From Candidatus Kuenenia hertensis (GTDB taxonomy: Bacteria; Planctomycetota; Brocadiia; Brocadiales; Brocadiaceae): a stretch of DNA of 64,000 bases. Location of the stretch: positions 1 to 64,000 of the forward strand of contig SOET01000009.1 in assembly GCA_021646465.1 (NCBI GenBank), given 5' to 3'. Numbering within the stretch: the first letter of the stretch is position 1; each line of letters begins with the position of its first letter. The notes under the pieces are model-generated. The model was not told the DNA's origin and ran no database searches. It was given only the letters and a program-made list of their open reading frames with translations. The position numbers and the translations under genes are program-made. Below are positions 36,602 through 45,497 of the stretch, piece after piece.

Positions 36602-37102
36602 ATGATAATACAAAACACTATGTCTAAATATCATTTGTACAAAAAAGAAAGAGAAATAAAGGAGCATGATGAATTACTCGATATTATCGGAAAAGGAAAA
36701 TATATCACCATAGCAATGTGCAGAAACAACGAACCTTACATCGTAACCCTGAGTTATGGGTTTGACAAAACGAAAAATGCCTTTTATCTTCACAGCGCAT
36801 TAAAAGGATTAAAATGTGAATTTCTCAGTGAAAATACTACTGTTTGCGCCACAATCATAGACGATAGGGGCTACATCATGGATGAATGCGCGCACGCATA
36901 TCGCTCACTTGTCATATGGGGAAAGATGCGTTTCGTCGAAGACAGAGATGAAAAGGTACACGGCATGAACATACTTTTGACACACCTGGAGGATAACCCT
37001 GACCGGATAAAAAGGGGGGCTTTGTCTGATACCGTTTTGTACAATTCATTTGGAATATTTAGAATAGACATTGATGAAATAAAAGGAAAAAGCGGAAGAT
37101 AG
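36602..37102 (+). CDS. Pyridoxamine 5'-phosphate oxidase-fold flavoprotein (NimA-like)
   Basis: 166 residues of the split-barrel FMN-binding fold: ITIAMCRNNEPYIVTLSYGF, AFYLHSALKGLKCEFL, TVCATIID, and AYRSLVIWGKMRFVED. These are the motifs of the NimA/PNPOx-like group, which bind FMN or heme and reduce small molecules such as nitroimidazoles in some members. The substrate is unknown. It stands alone, divergent from the glucan operon. The start could also be the ATG at 36620. Confidence 0.8.
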   Translation: MIIQNTMSKYHLYKKEREIKEHDELLDIIGKGKYITIAMCRNNEPYIVTLSYGFDKTKNAFYLHSALKGLKCEFLSENTTVCATIIDDRGYIMDECAHAYRSLVIWGKMRFVEDRDEKVHGMNILLTHLEDNPDRIKRGALSDTVLYNSFGIFRIDIDEIKGKSGR

Positions 37103-37168
37103 CACAATTCATTTGAATTTATCGGTATACGTGAATTTAAAATTGTTACTAATAAGGGGGCAAGGATA

Positions 37169-37194
37169 TAGAGACGCATAGCAATGCGTCTCTA
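37169..37194. repeat. Palindrome family E (copy 3)
   Basis: TAGAGACGCATAGCAATGCG... is the 26-bp core of the family E palindrome with one changed base at the centre. It is preceded by AAGGGGGCAAGGATA and lies 12 nt upstream of the TauE-like gene, where it could form a hairpin in the mRNA leader. Confidence 0.7.
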
Positions 37195-37206
37195 CGTTGA
37201 AATAAA

Positions 37207-37971
37207 ATGGAATTGTGGAAATGTCTCATTATGTTTCCCATTGGAATTGTTGCGGGGATAATCAACACCATTGCAGGGGGAGGGTCGCTTTTTACATTGC
37301 CAATACTAATTTTCATTGGATTACCTCCCTCAATTGCTAATGGAACAAACCGGCTGGCTATTGCCGCCCAAAATGTATCTGCTGTTGCAGGTTTTAAATA
37401 TAAAGGTATTTCCAACTTCAAGCTTAGTATATTGATGGCTGTGCCTGTTTTATTTGGAACAATTGTAGGCGTAAATATTGCCGTAGAAATTTCTGACGTA
37501 TTGTTTAAAAGAATTTTGGCAATAGTAATGTTGCTTGTTTTTTGGCTTATGATGTGGGATTCAATTGCGAAAAAGACAGGCTGCGTTTTATTTGATTATT
37601 CAGCGAAAAAAATAAGTTTTTTTCATAGAATCATCACAGTGGCGGTATTTTTTTTCGTCGGACTTTACTGTGGTTTTATACAGGCAGGAGTGGGGCTCGT
37701 TATAATAGCAGTATTAGCTTCCATTAGTAGTTTTCGCCTTGTTGAAATTAACAGTCACAAGGTATTTATTATCGGAGTAAGTGCATTGTTTTCATTGTTA
37801 GTTTTTATCTATCATAATAAAATCTGCTGGCCGGTCGGTATCTCATTGGCAGCCGGTAACGGGCTGGGAGGATGGCTGGGAAGCTATCTGGCAGTTAAAA
37901 GAGGAGATCGTTTGATCAAAACAATATTGTGTGTTATGATAATTTTTATGGCAATAAAACTGTTACTATAA
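37207..37971 (+). CDS. TSUP-family membrane transporter (TauE/SafE type)
   Basis: 254 residues, about eight transmembrane helices. The family's N-terminal glycine-rich motif GIINTIAGGGSLFTLPIL and LPPSIANGTNRLAI are clear, and the second half repeats the pattern (GFIQAGVGLVIIAVL). Relatives export sulfite, sulfoacetate or other organosulfur anions. The cysH gene at 16.8 kb makes sulfite, but there is no physical link. Substrate unassigned. Confidence 0.88.
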   Translation: MELWKCLIMFPIGIVAGIINTIAGGGSLFTLPILIFIGLPPSIANGTNRLAIAAQNVSAVAGFKYKGISNFKLSILMAVPVLFGTIVGVNIAVEISDVLFKRILAIVMLLVFWLMMWDSIAKKTGCVLFDYSAKKISFFHRIITVAVFFFVGLYCGFIQAGVGLVIIAVLASISSFRLVEINSHKVFIIGVSALFSLLVFIYHNKICWPVGISLAAGNGLGGWLGSYLAVKRGDRLIKTILCVMIIFMAIKLLL

Positions 37972-38018
37972 TTTAACGTTAAGGGATTTCAATCTTAGGA
38001 GGGTGGGCATTGCCCACC
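37972..38018. repeat. Palindromic element with shared end sequence
   Basis: TTTAACGTTAAGGGATTTCA (37973 on) followed by the hairpin GGTGGGCATTGCCCACC (38002-38018). The end sequence is the reverse complement of 27266-27290. It belongs to the nested element group and sits between the TauE-like gene and the ribbon-helix-helix-like gene. Confidence 0.65.
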
Positions 38019-38083
38019 GTCTCACGTTGCTTACCTTATTAAAACATTAATCTTCAAACCCTTTGATAACATTGGAGGTAATA

Positions 38084-38365
38084 ATGGCAAAAAAACAGAG
38101 CATGGATAAACCTGCTAAAAAAGCAAAAAAAACAGAATCGCAAAATAAAGATCAAATGAAAGTTGGTAGTGACATTAAAGGCATTTTTGGTAAAAGAAAT
38201 GCTACAAGCGATACAACTAAAATGACTTTTTACGTTAAAAATGAATTAATAGAAAAATTGTATAATTTTGCTTACTGGGACAGGTATAGTGTGACCGAAG
38301 CGTTTAATATAGCTTTGTCTGACGGTTTAAAAGGAAAAACTACAAAACCGATAAAAAGAAGTTAA
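38084..38365 (+). CDS. Small basic protein with ribbon-helix-helix-like C-terminus
   Basis: 93 residues from the ATG at 38084, which has GGAGGT five nt upstream. The first about 40 residues are disordered and lysine-rich (AKKQSMDKPAKKAKK). The C-terminal part reads TKMTFYVKNELIEKLYNFAYWD then RYSVTEAFNIALSDGLKG: a beta strand and two helices in the manner of ribbon-helix-helix DNA-binding proteins such as ParG or CopG. The partner and operator are unknown. The divergent context with other small basic proteins is notable. Confidence 0.65.
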   Translation: MAKKQSMDKPAKKAKKTESQNKDQMKVGSDIKGIFGKRNATSDTTKMTFYVKNELIEKLYNFAYWDRYSVTEAFNIALSDGLKGKTTKPIKRS

Positions 38366-38439
38366 TTAAATCAATTAATCCTTTGACTTTCGTATGTTTG
38401 CACTGTACATACAAATGTGCCAGGGCAGGACAATTGAAG

Positions 38440-38511
38440 GCTTTCGACTCCGCTCAGGATGACATGCTTTTTCATAGATGACAGAGGCGTCTTGCTGAGC
38501 GGAGTCGAAGC
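38440..38511. repeat. Inverted repeat related to family D
   Basis: GCTTTCGACTCCGCTCAGGA at 38440 is complementary to CTGAGCGGAGTCGAAGC at 38495-38511. The 312-base gap 38366-38677 contains this element and otherwise no gene; two hairpin arms are separated by about 35 nt. Confidence 0.7.
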
Positions 38512-38677
38512 ATAAAAATGCTAATGCCAATATAAATATTCAAAAACCAGAAAAGAAGTGCTTTTGTCTTTCTATGACATAAAAATTTAACGTCTGATAA
38601 TATATATTATGTTGTGTTGGCGGTGGATTTTCCAAGTAAATCCTGGTTTTTGCTTTTGTTTTGCCAAGCGTTAAATT

Positions 38678-39277
38678 TTACTTGGTTTTTTTTGTTCCCT
38701 TTTTTTCTTTTTTTGTTTCCTGTTGTTTTGCTTTGCGCAATTCTCTCAGCGCCAGATAGAATTGTCTTTCCAGAGATGATTCATACTTTATTATTTCATC
38801 AATTTTATCTTTTTCTTCAATTATTTTTAATGCCTTTAATTGCTGCAATTCTTCTTTTGTTCTTTTCCTGGAGGTAAAAAACCCTTGTTCATATTCCTGA
38901 ATACAAGATGATGCATGTTCGATAATTTGTTGTTCCATTTTTAAGCATCTTTTCATTCGCCATATACTCGACACCATCCTGTCCACGAAAAAGGTTTCAA
39001 CTTCATTAGACGGCTTTAACTCCCTGGAAAGTGTCGACCTTAACTCGTCAAGTTCAGAATCACTTTCTCCTGCAATTAATATCTCATCACTAAATATATT
39101 TTTTTTTAATGGATTGCTTTTTGCTGCTGACGGTTGTTCTTTTTTTGGTACTTCCTTTTCTTCAGTTTTTGCTATTGGTTTTTCAATTATGGCGCCCACA
39201 ATTTTATCCACTTTACCTTTACTAACACTCTTTTTCTTTTTTTCCTGCAAAACGTTTTCTTTTAATATGGCCGACAT
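38678..39277 (-). CDS. Conserved helical protein of unknown function
   Basis: 199 residues from the ATG at 39277, chosen for GGAGG seven nt upstream; the frame could be read 29 codons further upstream. The N-terminal 70 residues are lysine-rich and disordered. From about 75 the pattern KNIFSDEILIAGESDSELDELR, ELKPSNEVETFFVDRMVSSI plus WRMKRCLKMEQ, and YESSLERQFYLALRELRK matches a family common in planctomycetes and acidobacteria, usually with an STGPRT-type N-terminal motif that is missing here. Function unknown. The C-terminus is a lysine tail. Confidence 0.65.
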   Translation of the reverse strand: MSAILKENVLQEKKKKSVSKGKVDKIVGAIIEKPIAKTEEKEVPKKEQPSAAKSNPLKKNIFSDEILIAGESDSELDELRSTLSRELKPSNEVETFFVDRMVSSIWRMKRCLKMEQQIIEHASSCIQEYEQGFFTSRKRTKEELQQLKALKIIEEKDKIDEIIKYESSLERQFYLALRELRKAKQQETKKEKKGTKKTK

Positions 39278-39595
39278 TAATCTTCCTCCATGGTAAAGGT
39301 TAGTATCTGATTTTACGTAATAGCATGCCAATACGAAAGATACATACGGTGGATAATATCTCATAATTTTAGAAAATATTCAATAAATATTTTGCCAACA
39401 AAATACACATAATCGTAACATAATATTATATAAACAGATACGTCGATTCAAATATTCTGTTATCATAATTAAGTTATACGATATCAATTCTTGATTTATT
39501 GAGATATCACAGATACTATATACAGTACCAATTACATCTTAATGTTTATAAACTTTGATGAAATGTATTAAAATTTTCTAAAGAAAGAGGGCTTT

Positions 39596-39925
39596 ATGGG
39601 TGATGGAATGAAAAGAAAGGCTGTGTTTACTATATCTTTTGGGGATGAGGATCGTATTCCTTTGCAGATGAAAAACAAATTATCAAAGCAACTCGAGAAA
39701 GAGGGAACTGACAAAAGGCCTGTTGATATTGGTTGGAATTTTGGAATGACCAATGCAGTAGATTTGCAAACTACAAAATACATTACGAAAATAACATACC
39801 AAATAGAGGGAAATGATCTTGAAAACCTGGAATCAGAGGCAAAAAAAATTTATGAACAGCTAGAAATGACATTGGCCGCACACGATCAGGATTTAAAGAT
39901 TCAAAATTACAAAATACTGGATTAA
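39596..39925 (+). CDS. Hypothetical cytoplasmic protein
   Basis: 109 residues behind AGAGGG. It is soluble and mixed alpha/beta: KRKAVFTISFGDED, a basic helix (MKNKLSKQLEKEG), a strand TKYITKITYQIEG and a long final helix ending in DLKIQNYKILD. There is no known motif and no close neighbour on its strand. A strong bidirectional terminator follows at 39946. The 318-base gap upstream (39278-39595) holds no gene and is very AT-rich, and it should contain two divergent promoters. Confidence 0.6.
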   Translation: MGDGMKRKAVFTISFGDEDRIPLQMKNKLSKQLEKEGTDKRPVDIGWNFGMTNAVDLQTTKYITKITYQIEGNDLENLESEAKKIYEQLEMTLAAHDQDLKIQNYKILD

Positions 39926-39945
39926 ACATCCCTTATTATATTTAA

Positions 39946-39985
39946 AAAAAAGGCGTTCTCATTTTTAGAATGAGAACGCCTTTTT
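39946..39985. terminator. Bidirectional rho-independent terminator
   Basis: AAAAAGGCGTTCTCATT pairs perfectly with AATGAGAACGCCTTTTT around a 5-nt loop, with A- and T-tracts on both sides. It ends 39596-39925 on the plus strand and 40031-40339 on the minus strand. Confidence 0.9.
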
Positions 39986-40030
39986 AAATTGGTATTTGTA
40001 ATTTTAAAATGTACTTCTATACTTCAATTA

Positions 40031-40339
40031 TTAATCATGTTGCACTTTCCTTTTGTCACATTTTTCATCCTGACAGTATTTGCAAGGGTCCTTTTTAAAT
40101 GCAGCAGCACACCCTTCACAACACAAAGTAACTGATTTTTCCTCACATTTTACGGTAACCGCTTTTCCCGGTTCGTTTGTTTTACCGCAAACTGCACATT
40201 TTGCATTAACGATATCAGCCGCCGCTGCCTTTTTTGATCCGCAGCAGCTAGACGACGCATCTGACGTATTCATCGCAGAATACGACACTAATGTAAATAC
40301 AATTGCCAGCGCTCCGAAAAGTAATCCGATACGTTTCAC
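40031..40339 (-). CDS. Exported cysteine-rich TRASH-like metal-binding protein
   Basis: 102 residues, starting at GTG (40339) with AAAGGAG seven nt upstream. A signal peptide runs to about residue 28. The mature protein has a CC pair, then VNAKCAVCGKTNEPGK, VTLCCEGCAAAFKKDP and CKYCQDEKC. The C-x2-C...C-x-x-C-x3-F pattern is that of TRASH/YHS-like heavy-metal domains, which carry Cu, Zn or Fe. It is monocistronic with its own terminator. No metal transporter is adjacent. Confidence 0.75.
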   Translation of the reverse strand: MKRIGLLFGALAIVFTLVSYSAMNTSDASSSCCGSKKAAAADIVNAKCAVCGKTNEPGKAVTVKCEEKSVTLCCEGCAAAFKKDPCKYCQDEKCDKRKVQHD

Positions 40340-40442
40340 TAATTTGCTCCTTTCTTAAGAATATAACTGATAATAATTACAATAAACAATATATGATTAA
40401 AACAATATACCTATTGAGAATGTTTCATCAATTTAAAAAAAA

Positions 40443-41198
40443 TCAAACAATAAAATGGTTAAGAAATTCTTTTGTACGACCGTTTTGGGGATTGCAAAAA
40501 ATCATTTCAGGACTTCCTGATTCGACAATCCTTCCGTGTTCAACAAAAACCACCTGTCGGGAAATATTTTTTGCAAATCGCATTTCATGCGTCACAATAA
40601 TAGTCGTCATTCCTTCCGATACTAATTCCCTTATAACAGAAAGGACATCATCTATCATTTCCGGGTCTAACGATGATGTCGGTTCGTCAAACAGCATAGC
40701 CTCCGGTTTCATGGCAAGAGCACGCGCAATTGCAACCCGCTGTTGCTCTCCTCCGGATAACTGGCCAGGATAGCTCTTTGCCTTTTTTCCCAGACGCACC
40801 TTCTTAAGCATGCTTATTGCTCTCGATTCAGCTTCATCATGGCCAATCTCCATAACATGCATAGGCGCTACCATTAAATTATTCAATACTGTCATATGTG
40901 GAAAAAGATTAAACTGTTGAAAAACCATACCGATTTTCCCACGTATATCTTTTATTGCAAGGCTGTTTTTTCCCTGGTTATAATCATGCTCCAGTATTCC
41001 ATATATGGTATGCCCATTAACAGAAATGTATCCTTTTTGAAAATTTTCAAGTCCGTTTACACAGCGCAAAATAGTACTTTTCCCGCTTCCCGACGGTCCA
41101 ATTATCGAAATAACATCACCTTTTACAACATTAAGATGGAAATCTTTTATAAGAGGCTCATGGTCATAGTGTTTTGTTAAATTAGAAATTTTAATCAT
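40443..41198 (-). CDS. Polar amino-acid ABC transporter ATPase (GlnQ-type)
   Basis: 251 residues: Walker A GPSGSGKST, Q-loop VFQQFNLFPHMTVL, signature LSGGEQQRVAIARAL, Walker B MLFDEPTSSLDPE and switch histidine VTHEMRFA. All fit the PAAT-type amino-acid importers. The start overlaps the upstream stop (ATGA), so it is translationally coupled to the fused binding-protein/permease gene and forms its motor. Only one permease is present, which implies a homodimeric channel. Confidence 0.92.
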   Translation of the reverse strand: MIKISNLTKHYDHEPLIKDFHLNVVKGDVISIIGPSGSGKSTILRCVNGLENFQKGYISVNGHTIYGILEHDYNQGKNSLAIKDIRGKIGMVFQQFNLFPHMTVLNNLMVAPMHVMEIGHDEAESRAISMLKKVRLGKKAKSYPGQLSGGEQQRVAIARALAMKPEAMLFDEPTSSLDPEMIDDVLSVIRELVSEGMTTIIVTHEMRFAKNISRQVVFVEHGRIVESGSPEMIFCNPQNGRTKEFLNHFIV

Positions 41199-42700
41199 AA
41201 CACTTTCAACTTTTTCTCTAATCTTCTGGAGTATAGAGAGAGCGGATAACTCATTCCAAAATACAATAACGCAGTAATGATTCCCAGCTGGAAAAATTTC
41301 ATCGATGACGCTGCAAGTATAGAATAACTCTTCGTAAGCTCTACCAAAGCAATTACAGAAACCAGAGAGGAATCCTTAAGTAACGATATAAAATCGTTAG
41401 TGATTGGCGGCAACGTAATCCTCAGAGCCTGCGGCAAAATAATTTTTTTCAATGTAAGACGCCTTGACATTCCTAATGATAAAGCCGCTTCGGTTTGCCC
41501 TCCCGGAATTGCCTGTATTCCCGCACGGTAAATTTCCGCTTCGTACGCAGCGTAATTCATTCCCAAACCTAATATTGCCGCCGTAAATGCAGTCAAGGTA
41601 ATACCAATATTAGGAAGACCGTAATATAAAATGTAGAGTTGTATCAACAACGGTGTTCCACGGTAGATCTCAATATAAGCGGTAGATAATTTTTTTACCC
41701 ATTTGTTGCCGTACAACCGCATGATTGCCAGTATGATTCCTAAAGAAACAGCGATCATCATTGATAAAACTGAAATGCCAATGGTAATACATGCTCCTTT
41801 TAACAAAGTAGGCAGGAATGTCGTCACTACTAAAGGAACACGTTTTTCCGGAGACGGAGGGATTTCGGCATATTTTTGCAACAAATCTTCATGTAAATAG
41901 AGTTTTTCCTGCGCCAGGTTCCAGATACCCCATTTCTGACATATTTTTTTAATTTCACCCGACCGCAAAAGTTTTTCAATAACGCGGTTCAACTCTTCTG
42001 CAAACCGTGTATCTTCTTTCCGTACCGCAATACCATAATATCCCTCCCCTACCGGTTCTCCCACTAATCTTAACTGGGGATTTGGTTTTGCGTAATAGGA
42101 AGCAATAGGCAAATCTATAAAAACGGCATCCAATCGATTGTCCAACAAATCTTTAAAAGGTTCTACCTGGCCGCTGTATATCTTTATTTTTACATCTCCC
42201 ATTTCCTCCAACATTTGTTTTGCAACGGTATTGTACAGCGTTCCGACACGTTTGCCGTGAAGGTCTTCGAATGTATTGATTTTGAAATCGGAAGCACGGA
42301 CAACGATTTGTTCGCTGTAAACATAATAAGGGCGAGTAAACAATACTGATTGCTGTCTTTCAGAAGTGATTTCGATGCCATTCAATGCCATGTCGAAATC
42401 ACCACGCTGAAGTGAGAGAAGGATGCTATCCCATTCATTTTGAAAATAATGAACTTTTACCCCAAGTTCCTTCGCAATTGCCTCTGCAATTTCTACTTCA
42501 AAACCAATAAGTTTTTTAGGATGTTTTTGATCAGTAAATACATACGGAGCCCCCCCCTGCGCATCAAATCCCCACGTTAATGCACCCGTTGTTCGGATCT
42601 TTTCCAGCGTATCCTGAGCCGTACAAACATTATTGTCCGTATGGAGTAACACTGACAGTGCAATTGCTATGATTGATAGTATGAAAAAATGTCGTTCCAT
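41195..42700 (-). CDS. Fused amino-acid-binding protein and ABC permease
   Basis: 501 residues in one chain. A signal/anchor (about 1-28) is followed by a type II solute-binding domain (about 30-265: GALTWGFDAQGGAPY, GFEVEIAEAIAKELGV, FDMALNGIEITSERQ, GKRVGTLYNTVA). After a short linker comes a PAAT permease with about five helices (295-495), containing IYRGTPLLIQLYILYYG and the EAA loop EAALSLGMSRRLTLKKIILP. Such fusions tether the receptor to its channel. The ligand is probably a polar or basic amino acid. It lies 8 nt after a flavin-reductase gene. Confidence 0.9.
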   Translation of the reverse strand: MERHFFILSIIAIALSVLLHTDNNVCTAQDTLEKIRTTGALTWGFDAQGGAPYVFTDQKHPKKLIGFEVEIAEAIAKELGVKVHYFQNEWDSILLSLQRGDFDMALNGIEITSERQQSVLFTRPYYVYSEQIVVRASDFKINTFEDLHGKRVGTLYNTVAKQMLEEMGDVKIKIYSGQVEPFKDLLDNRLDAVFIDLPIASYYAKPNPQLRLVGEPVGEGYYGIAVRKEDTRFAEELNRVIEKLLRSGEIKKICQKWGIWNLAQEKLYLHEDLLQKYAEIPPSPEKRVPLVVTTFLPTLLKGACITIGISVLSMMIAVSLGIILAIMRLYGNKWVKKLSTAYIEIYRGTPLLIQLYILYYGLPNIGITLTAFTAAILGLGMNYAAYEAEIYRAGIQAIPGGQTEAALSLGMSRRLTLKKIILPQALRITLPPITNDFISLLKDSSLVSVIALVELTKSYSILAASSMKFFQLGIITALLYFGMSYPLSLYSRRLEKKLKVL

Positions 42701-42708
42701 GTCCCCTT

Positions 42709-43275
42709 TTAAATATTCTTTCCTATAGAGAATGCCTTACCAAGGCAAGCGCCAATTCCATAATACGCACGTGTTTCAGGAGCATAGATCATTGGTCTGA
42801 TCTTCTCGATATCAGGTACGCCATCGTTGTTTAAGACTGATTCTTCAACCTTAACATCAACGATCTCTCCGACAAACTGTGTGTGTAATCCTATTTCATA
42901 GGTATGAAGCAGTTTGCATTCCAGTATTACCGGGAATTCATTTATATAGGGAGCATCAACAAACTCTCCCCGAACCGCCGTAATTCCAGATTCGGAAAAT
43001 TTATCCACATCTTTCCCCGACACAACGCCGCAATAATCCGCTTGTTTTGCATATGCTTCAGAAGGAATATTAATCGTATAAGCTTTCCTTTCCACAATAC
43101 AATCATAAGAATAAGTAGCCTTTCTCAATGATACCGTTACACATGGCGGATTCGAACAGCATATACCGCCCCATGCTACATTCATTGCGTTTGGTTTCCC
43201 TTTCTTATCATACGAACAAACAATAAAGACAGGCGTTGGGTATGCAATGGTTTTTGCGCCTAAAGATTTTTTCAT
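42709..43275 (-). CDS. Flavin reductase-like (FMN-binding split barrel) protein
   Basis: 188 residues. The fold markers of the flavin-reductase-like family are [30 protein letters not shown]-type strand [24 protein letters not shown] and [20 protein letters not shown]. Close relatives (FlaRed/HtrB type) bind FMN and are often electron carriers in anaerobes. It is the first gene of a probable operon with the amino-acid transporter, 8 nt apart, but a functional link is not obvious. Confidence 0.85.
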   Translation of the reverse strand: MKKSLGAKTIAYPTPVFIVCSYDKKGKPNAMNVAWGGICCSNPPCVTVSLRKATYSYDCIVERKAYTINIPSEAYAKQADYCGVVSGKDVDKFSESGITAVRGEFVDAPYINEFPVILECKLLHTYEIGLHTQFVGEIVDVKVEESVLNNDGVPDIEKIRPMIYAPETRAYYGIGACLGKAFSIGKNI

Positions 43276-43330
43276 TAATAGACTCCCAAATAAGTATGTA
43301 ACACTATTTTTCCAAATAAACTATTTCGTG

Positions 43331-43398
43331 CTGTCAGGAGTCTCCTCCTGACAGCAACCTGGGCACTATCAGGGCAGCAGGAGGAAACTCCTGCCGCC
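43331..43398. repeat. Double-hairpin repeat, family A (copy 4)
   Basis: CTGTCAGGAGTCTCCTCCTG... (43331-43354) and GGCAGCAGGAGGAAACTCCT... (about 43373-43398), spacing and order as at 22711. It fills most of the gap between manC and the flavin reductase gene. Confidence 0.85.
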
Positions 43399-43432
43399 AC
43401 TTGGAATGGGAATGCTCCCCTTGGAATTGTAG

Positions 43433-44869
43433 TTATTCATATGTTGTATACCGTACAATGTCATCTTCTCCGACGTAGCTACCAATCTGTACCTCTATAA
43501 TTTTTGCAATCTTATCTGTTGGATTGTAAATCCTGTGTTTGGCATTCTGAGGGACAAAGACGCTTTCATTTTTTTTAATCTGCTTCTTTGTTTCGTCTAT
43601 GTATATATCAATCTTTCCCTCAACAACATTCCAATGTTCACTTCTGTATTTATGTTTCTGCAACGAAAGCGTTTTTTTGGGATAGACGCCAATTTCCTTT
43701 ACCTTGTAATTGTTTTGCTCATACAACACCATATAGTACCCCCACGGTCTGTATACTGTACTGCCATTCTTTGTTTGTTTAAATCCTTTTTTGTTAATCA
43801 CCGATACAAGTTCTTTTACATTATCAGAATAGCCCCTTTTGACGATTAGTATGGAATCCGCAGAATCAATAGCCATTGTATCATTCAAGCCTAAAAGACA
43901 CACAAGCCTGTTATCAGAGTATGCAAAACAATTTTTTGAATCCAAAAATTCAGCATTGCCAATATTAAAATTTTCCTTTCCATTGGTATAAAATTGCAAA
44001 TAACTATCCCAACTTCCCAGATCTGACCATTTAAGGTTAAATTTGATGAGTGCAGCATTTTTTGTTTTTTGCATTATTCCATAATCAATAGAATCCGCGG
44101 TTATATTTTTAAACTTTTTACATAATTCATCGTAAGAATACTGGTAATATTTGTACATAGACGGCTTACATTTTAAAAGCTCTTTTGAAAAAGTTTTTTT
44201 ATTAAAACAAAAAATCCCGGAATTCCACAAACCACCCCTATTTATGAGAGATTCCGCCTTTTTGACCGAAGGCTTTTCTACAAATTTATCAACCAGATAT
44301 CCGGCGCCGAATTTCTTTTTCAGGAGAATATATCCGTATCCTTCTTTGGGAAAGGTTGGTTTTACACCAAATACGATAATTTTGTCTTGTTTTGTAAGAG
44401 TTTCTGCCTGTCGTATGCTTTTTTCGAAATTGCTCACCGGCTCAATTATATGATCAGATGGCAAAATGCAAATAAGTTCGTTGTCTTTTAAACTATATCT
44501 GTCCTCAATATGTTTAATTGAAAGCATTATGGCAGGGAGCGTATTTTTGGGAATGGGTTCAAGGATAATATTTTCCTTGAGCGAATTCTTGATTGTATTT
44601 TTTACCCCAGGTAACAATTGAAGCTGATTCAGTACGGTGAACTTATAATTTTCCTGAGAAATAACAAAAATATTTTTGGGAGAAAAACAGGGCAAAAGTC
44701 TTTTTATCGTGAGCTGAAATAACGATAACCCATCTTTAAACTCAACAAATTGTTTCGGATGCTCTTCCCTGGATAAGGGCCACAACCTGGTTCCCTTCCC
44801 ACCTGCAAGAATGATTGCCTTCCCGTCTATTTTGCCGTTGTCATTCGCAGCGATTGTTTTTTTATTCAT
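43433..44869 (-). CDS. manC: Mannose-1-phosphate guanylyltransferase / mannose-6-phosphate isomerase
   Basis: Makes GDP-mannose for glycan synthesis. About 478 residues. The nucleotidyltransferase part has ILAGGKGTRLWPLSREEHPKQF near the N-terminus, ICILPSDHI, WNSGIFCF and the FVEKP motif. The C-terminal cupin (about 370-478) contains RPWGYY, KTLSLQKHKYRSEHW and VPQNAKHRIYNP, as in bifunctional ManC/AlgA. I start at the ATG 44869; the frame can be extended upstream to 45007 only by reading through a GTCGGGTAAG repeat. No other sugar genes are adjacent. Confidence 0.92.
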   Translation of the reverse strand: MNKKTIAANDNGKIDGKAIILAGGKGTRLWPLSREEHPKQFVEFKDGLSLFQLTIKRLLPCFSPKNIFVISQENYKFTVLNQLQLLPGVKNTIKNSLKENIILEPIPKNTLPAIMLSIKHIEDRYSLKDNELICILPSDHIIEPVSNFEKSIRQAETLTKQDKIIVFGVKPTFPKEGYGYILLKKKFGAGYLVDKFVEKPSVKKAESLINRGGLWNSGIFCFNKKTFSKELLKCKPSMYKYYQYSYDELCKKFKNITADSIDYGIMQKTKNAALIKFNLKWSDLGSWDSYLQFYTNGKENFNIGNAEFLDSKNCFAYSDNRLVCLLGLNDTMAIDSADSILIVKRGYSDNVKELVSVINKKGFKQTKNGSTVYRPWGYYMVLYEQNNYKVKEIGVYPKKTLSLQKHKYRSEHWNVVEGKIDIYIDETKKQIKKNESVFVPQNAKHRIYNPTDKIAKIIEVQIGSYVGEDDIVRYTTYE

Positions 44870-44918
44870 CTTGTATGCATTTCTAAAAATATTATACGTA
44901 ATATAGAGAATTGGTATT

Positions 44919-45426
44919 GTCGGGTAAGAAACCCGACAAGATGAACTGTTTGCAAATTTTAGTATTATAATCACGCATGTAATATCTTTCAAGATATTTA
45001 GAAACATACGACGAGTTTATGTGGTACTTGTACTTTGCACAAATACGGGAAAAATAAGGTTTTTTAAAAACAGGGATTGAGTTTCAAATCAGACGCAGAG
45101 ACAAGGTGGAAGAGAGCGAACGTACATAAGGCCTGGTTTCTTACCCTGCAATACCAATTCGGATTAGAAAGATGTCGGGGGGAGCATTCCCAAATTTTTG
45201 TAAATCCATCATTGTGATGGAAGCCCCTTGCGGGTTCAGATTTGTAATCTGAACCCAATAGTTTATCTGATTAATAGCGATATATACATTTCATGGCTAA
45301 ATTGCCACATATGAAACGTGGGGTTCAGGTCACAGACCTGAACCCGCCTGGGGGAGTTCCAAATCAGACACAGAAACAAGGGGGGGGAGGGCGAACGTAC
45401 ATATATTGTCGGGTAAGAAACCCGAC
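44919..45426. repeat. Cluster of palindromes in the 44870-45497 gap (family H and others)
   Basis: GTCGGGTAAGAAACCCGAC occurs at 44919-44937 and 45408-45426, with a decayed copy near 45134. Between them are GGGTTCAGATTTGTAATCTG... (45232-45256) and GGGTTCAGGTCACAGACCTG... (45321-45345), both perfect 25-bp palindromes sharing their outer six bases. The 628-base gap contains no credible gene; frames here run through the repeats. Confidence 0.75.
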
Positions 45427-45497
45427 CTTACAGGAACTTTCAAATCCGAATTGGTATTATTGTTTTAATGGATGTTGACAAATTAAAAGCCGTACTT

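Noticed and set aside
44870-45007. 46-residue N-terminal extension of ManC
   Set aside because: It translates a GTCGGGTAAG repeat and AT-rich spacer, while the enzyme's conserved region starts shortly after the ATG at 44869.
45064-45478. Two short frames, one on each strand, in the repeat-rich gap
   Set aside because: Both run through palindromes, lack ribosome sites and have no domain signal.
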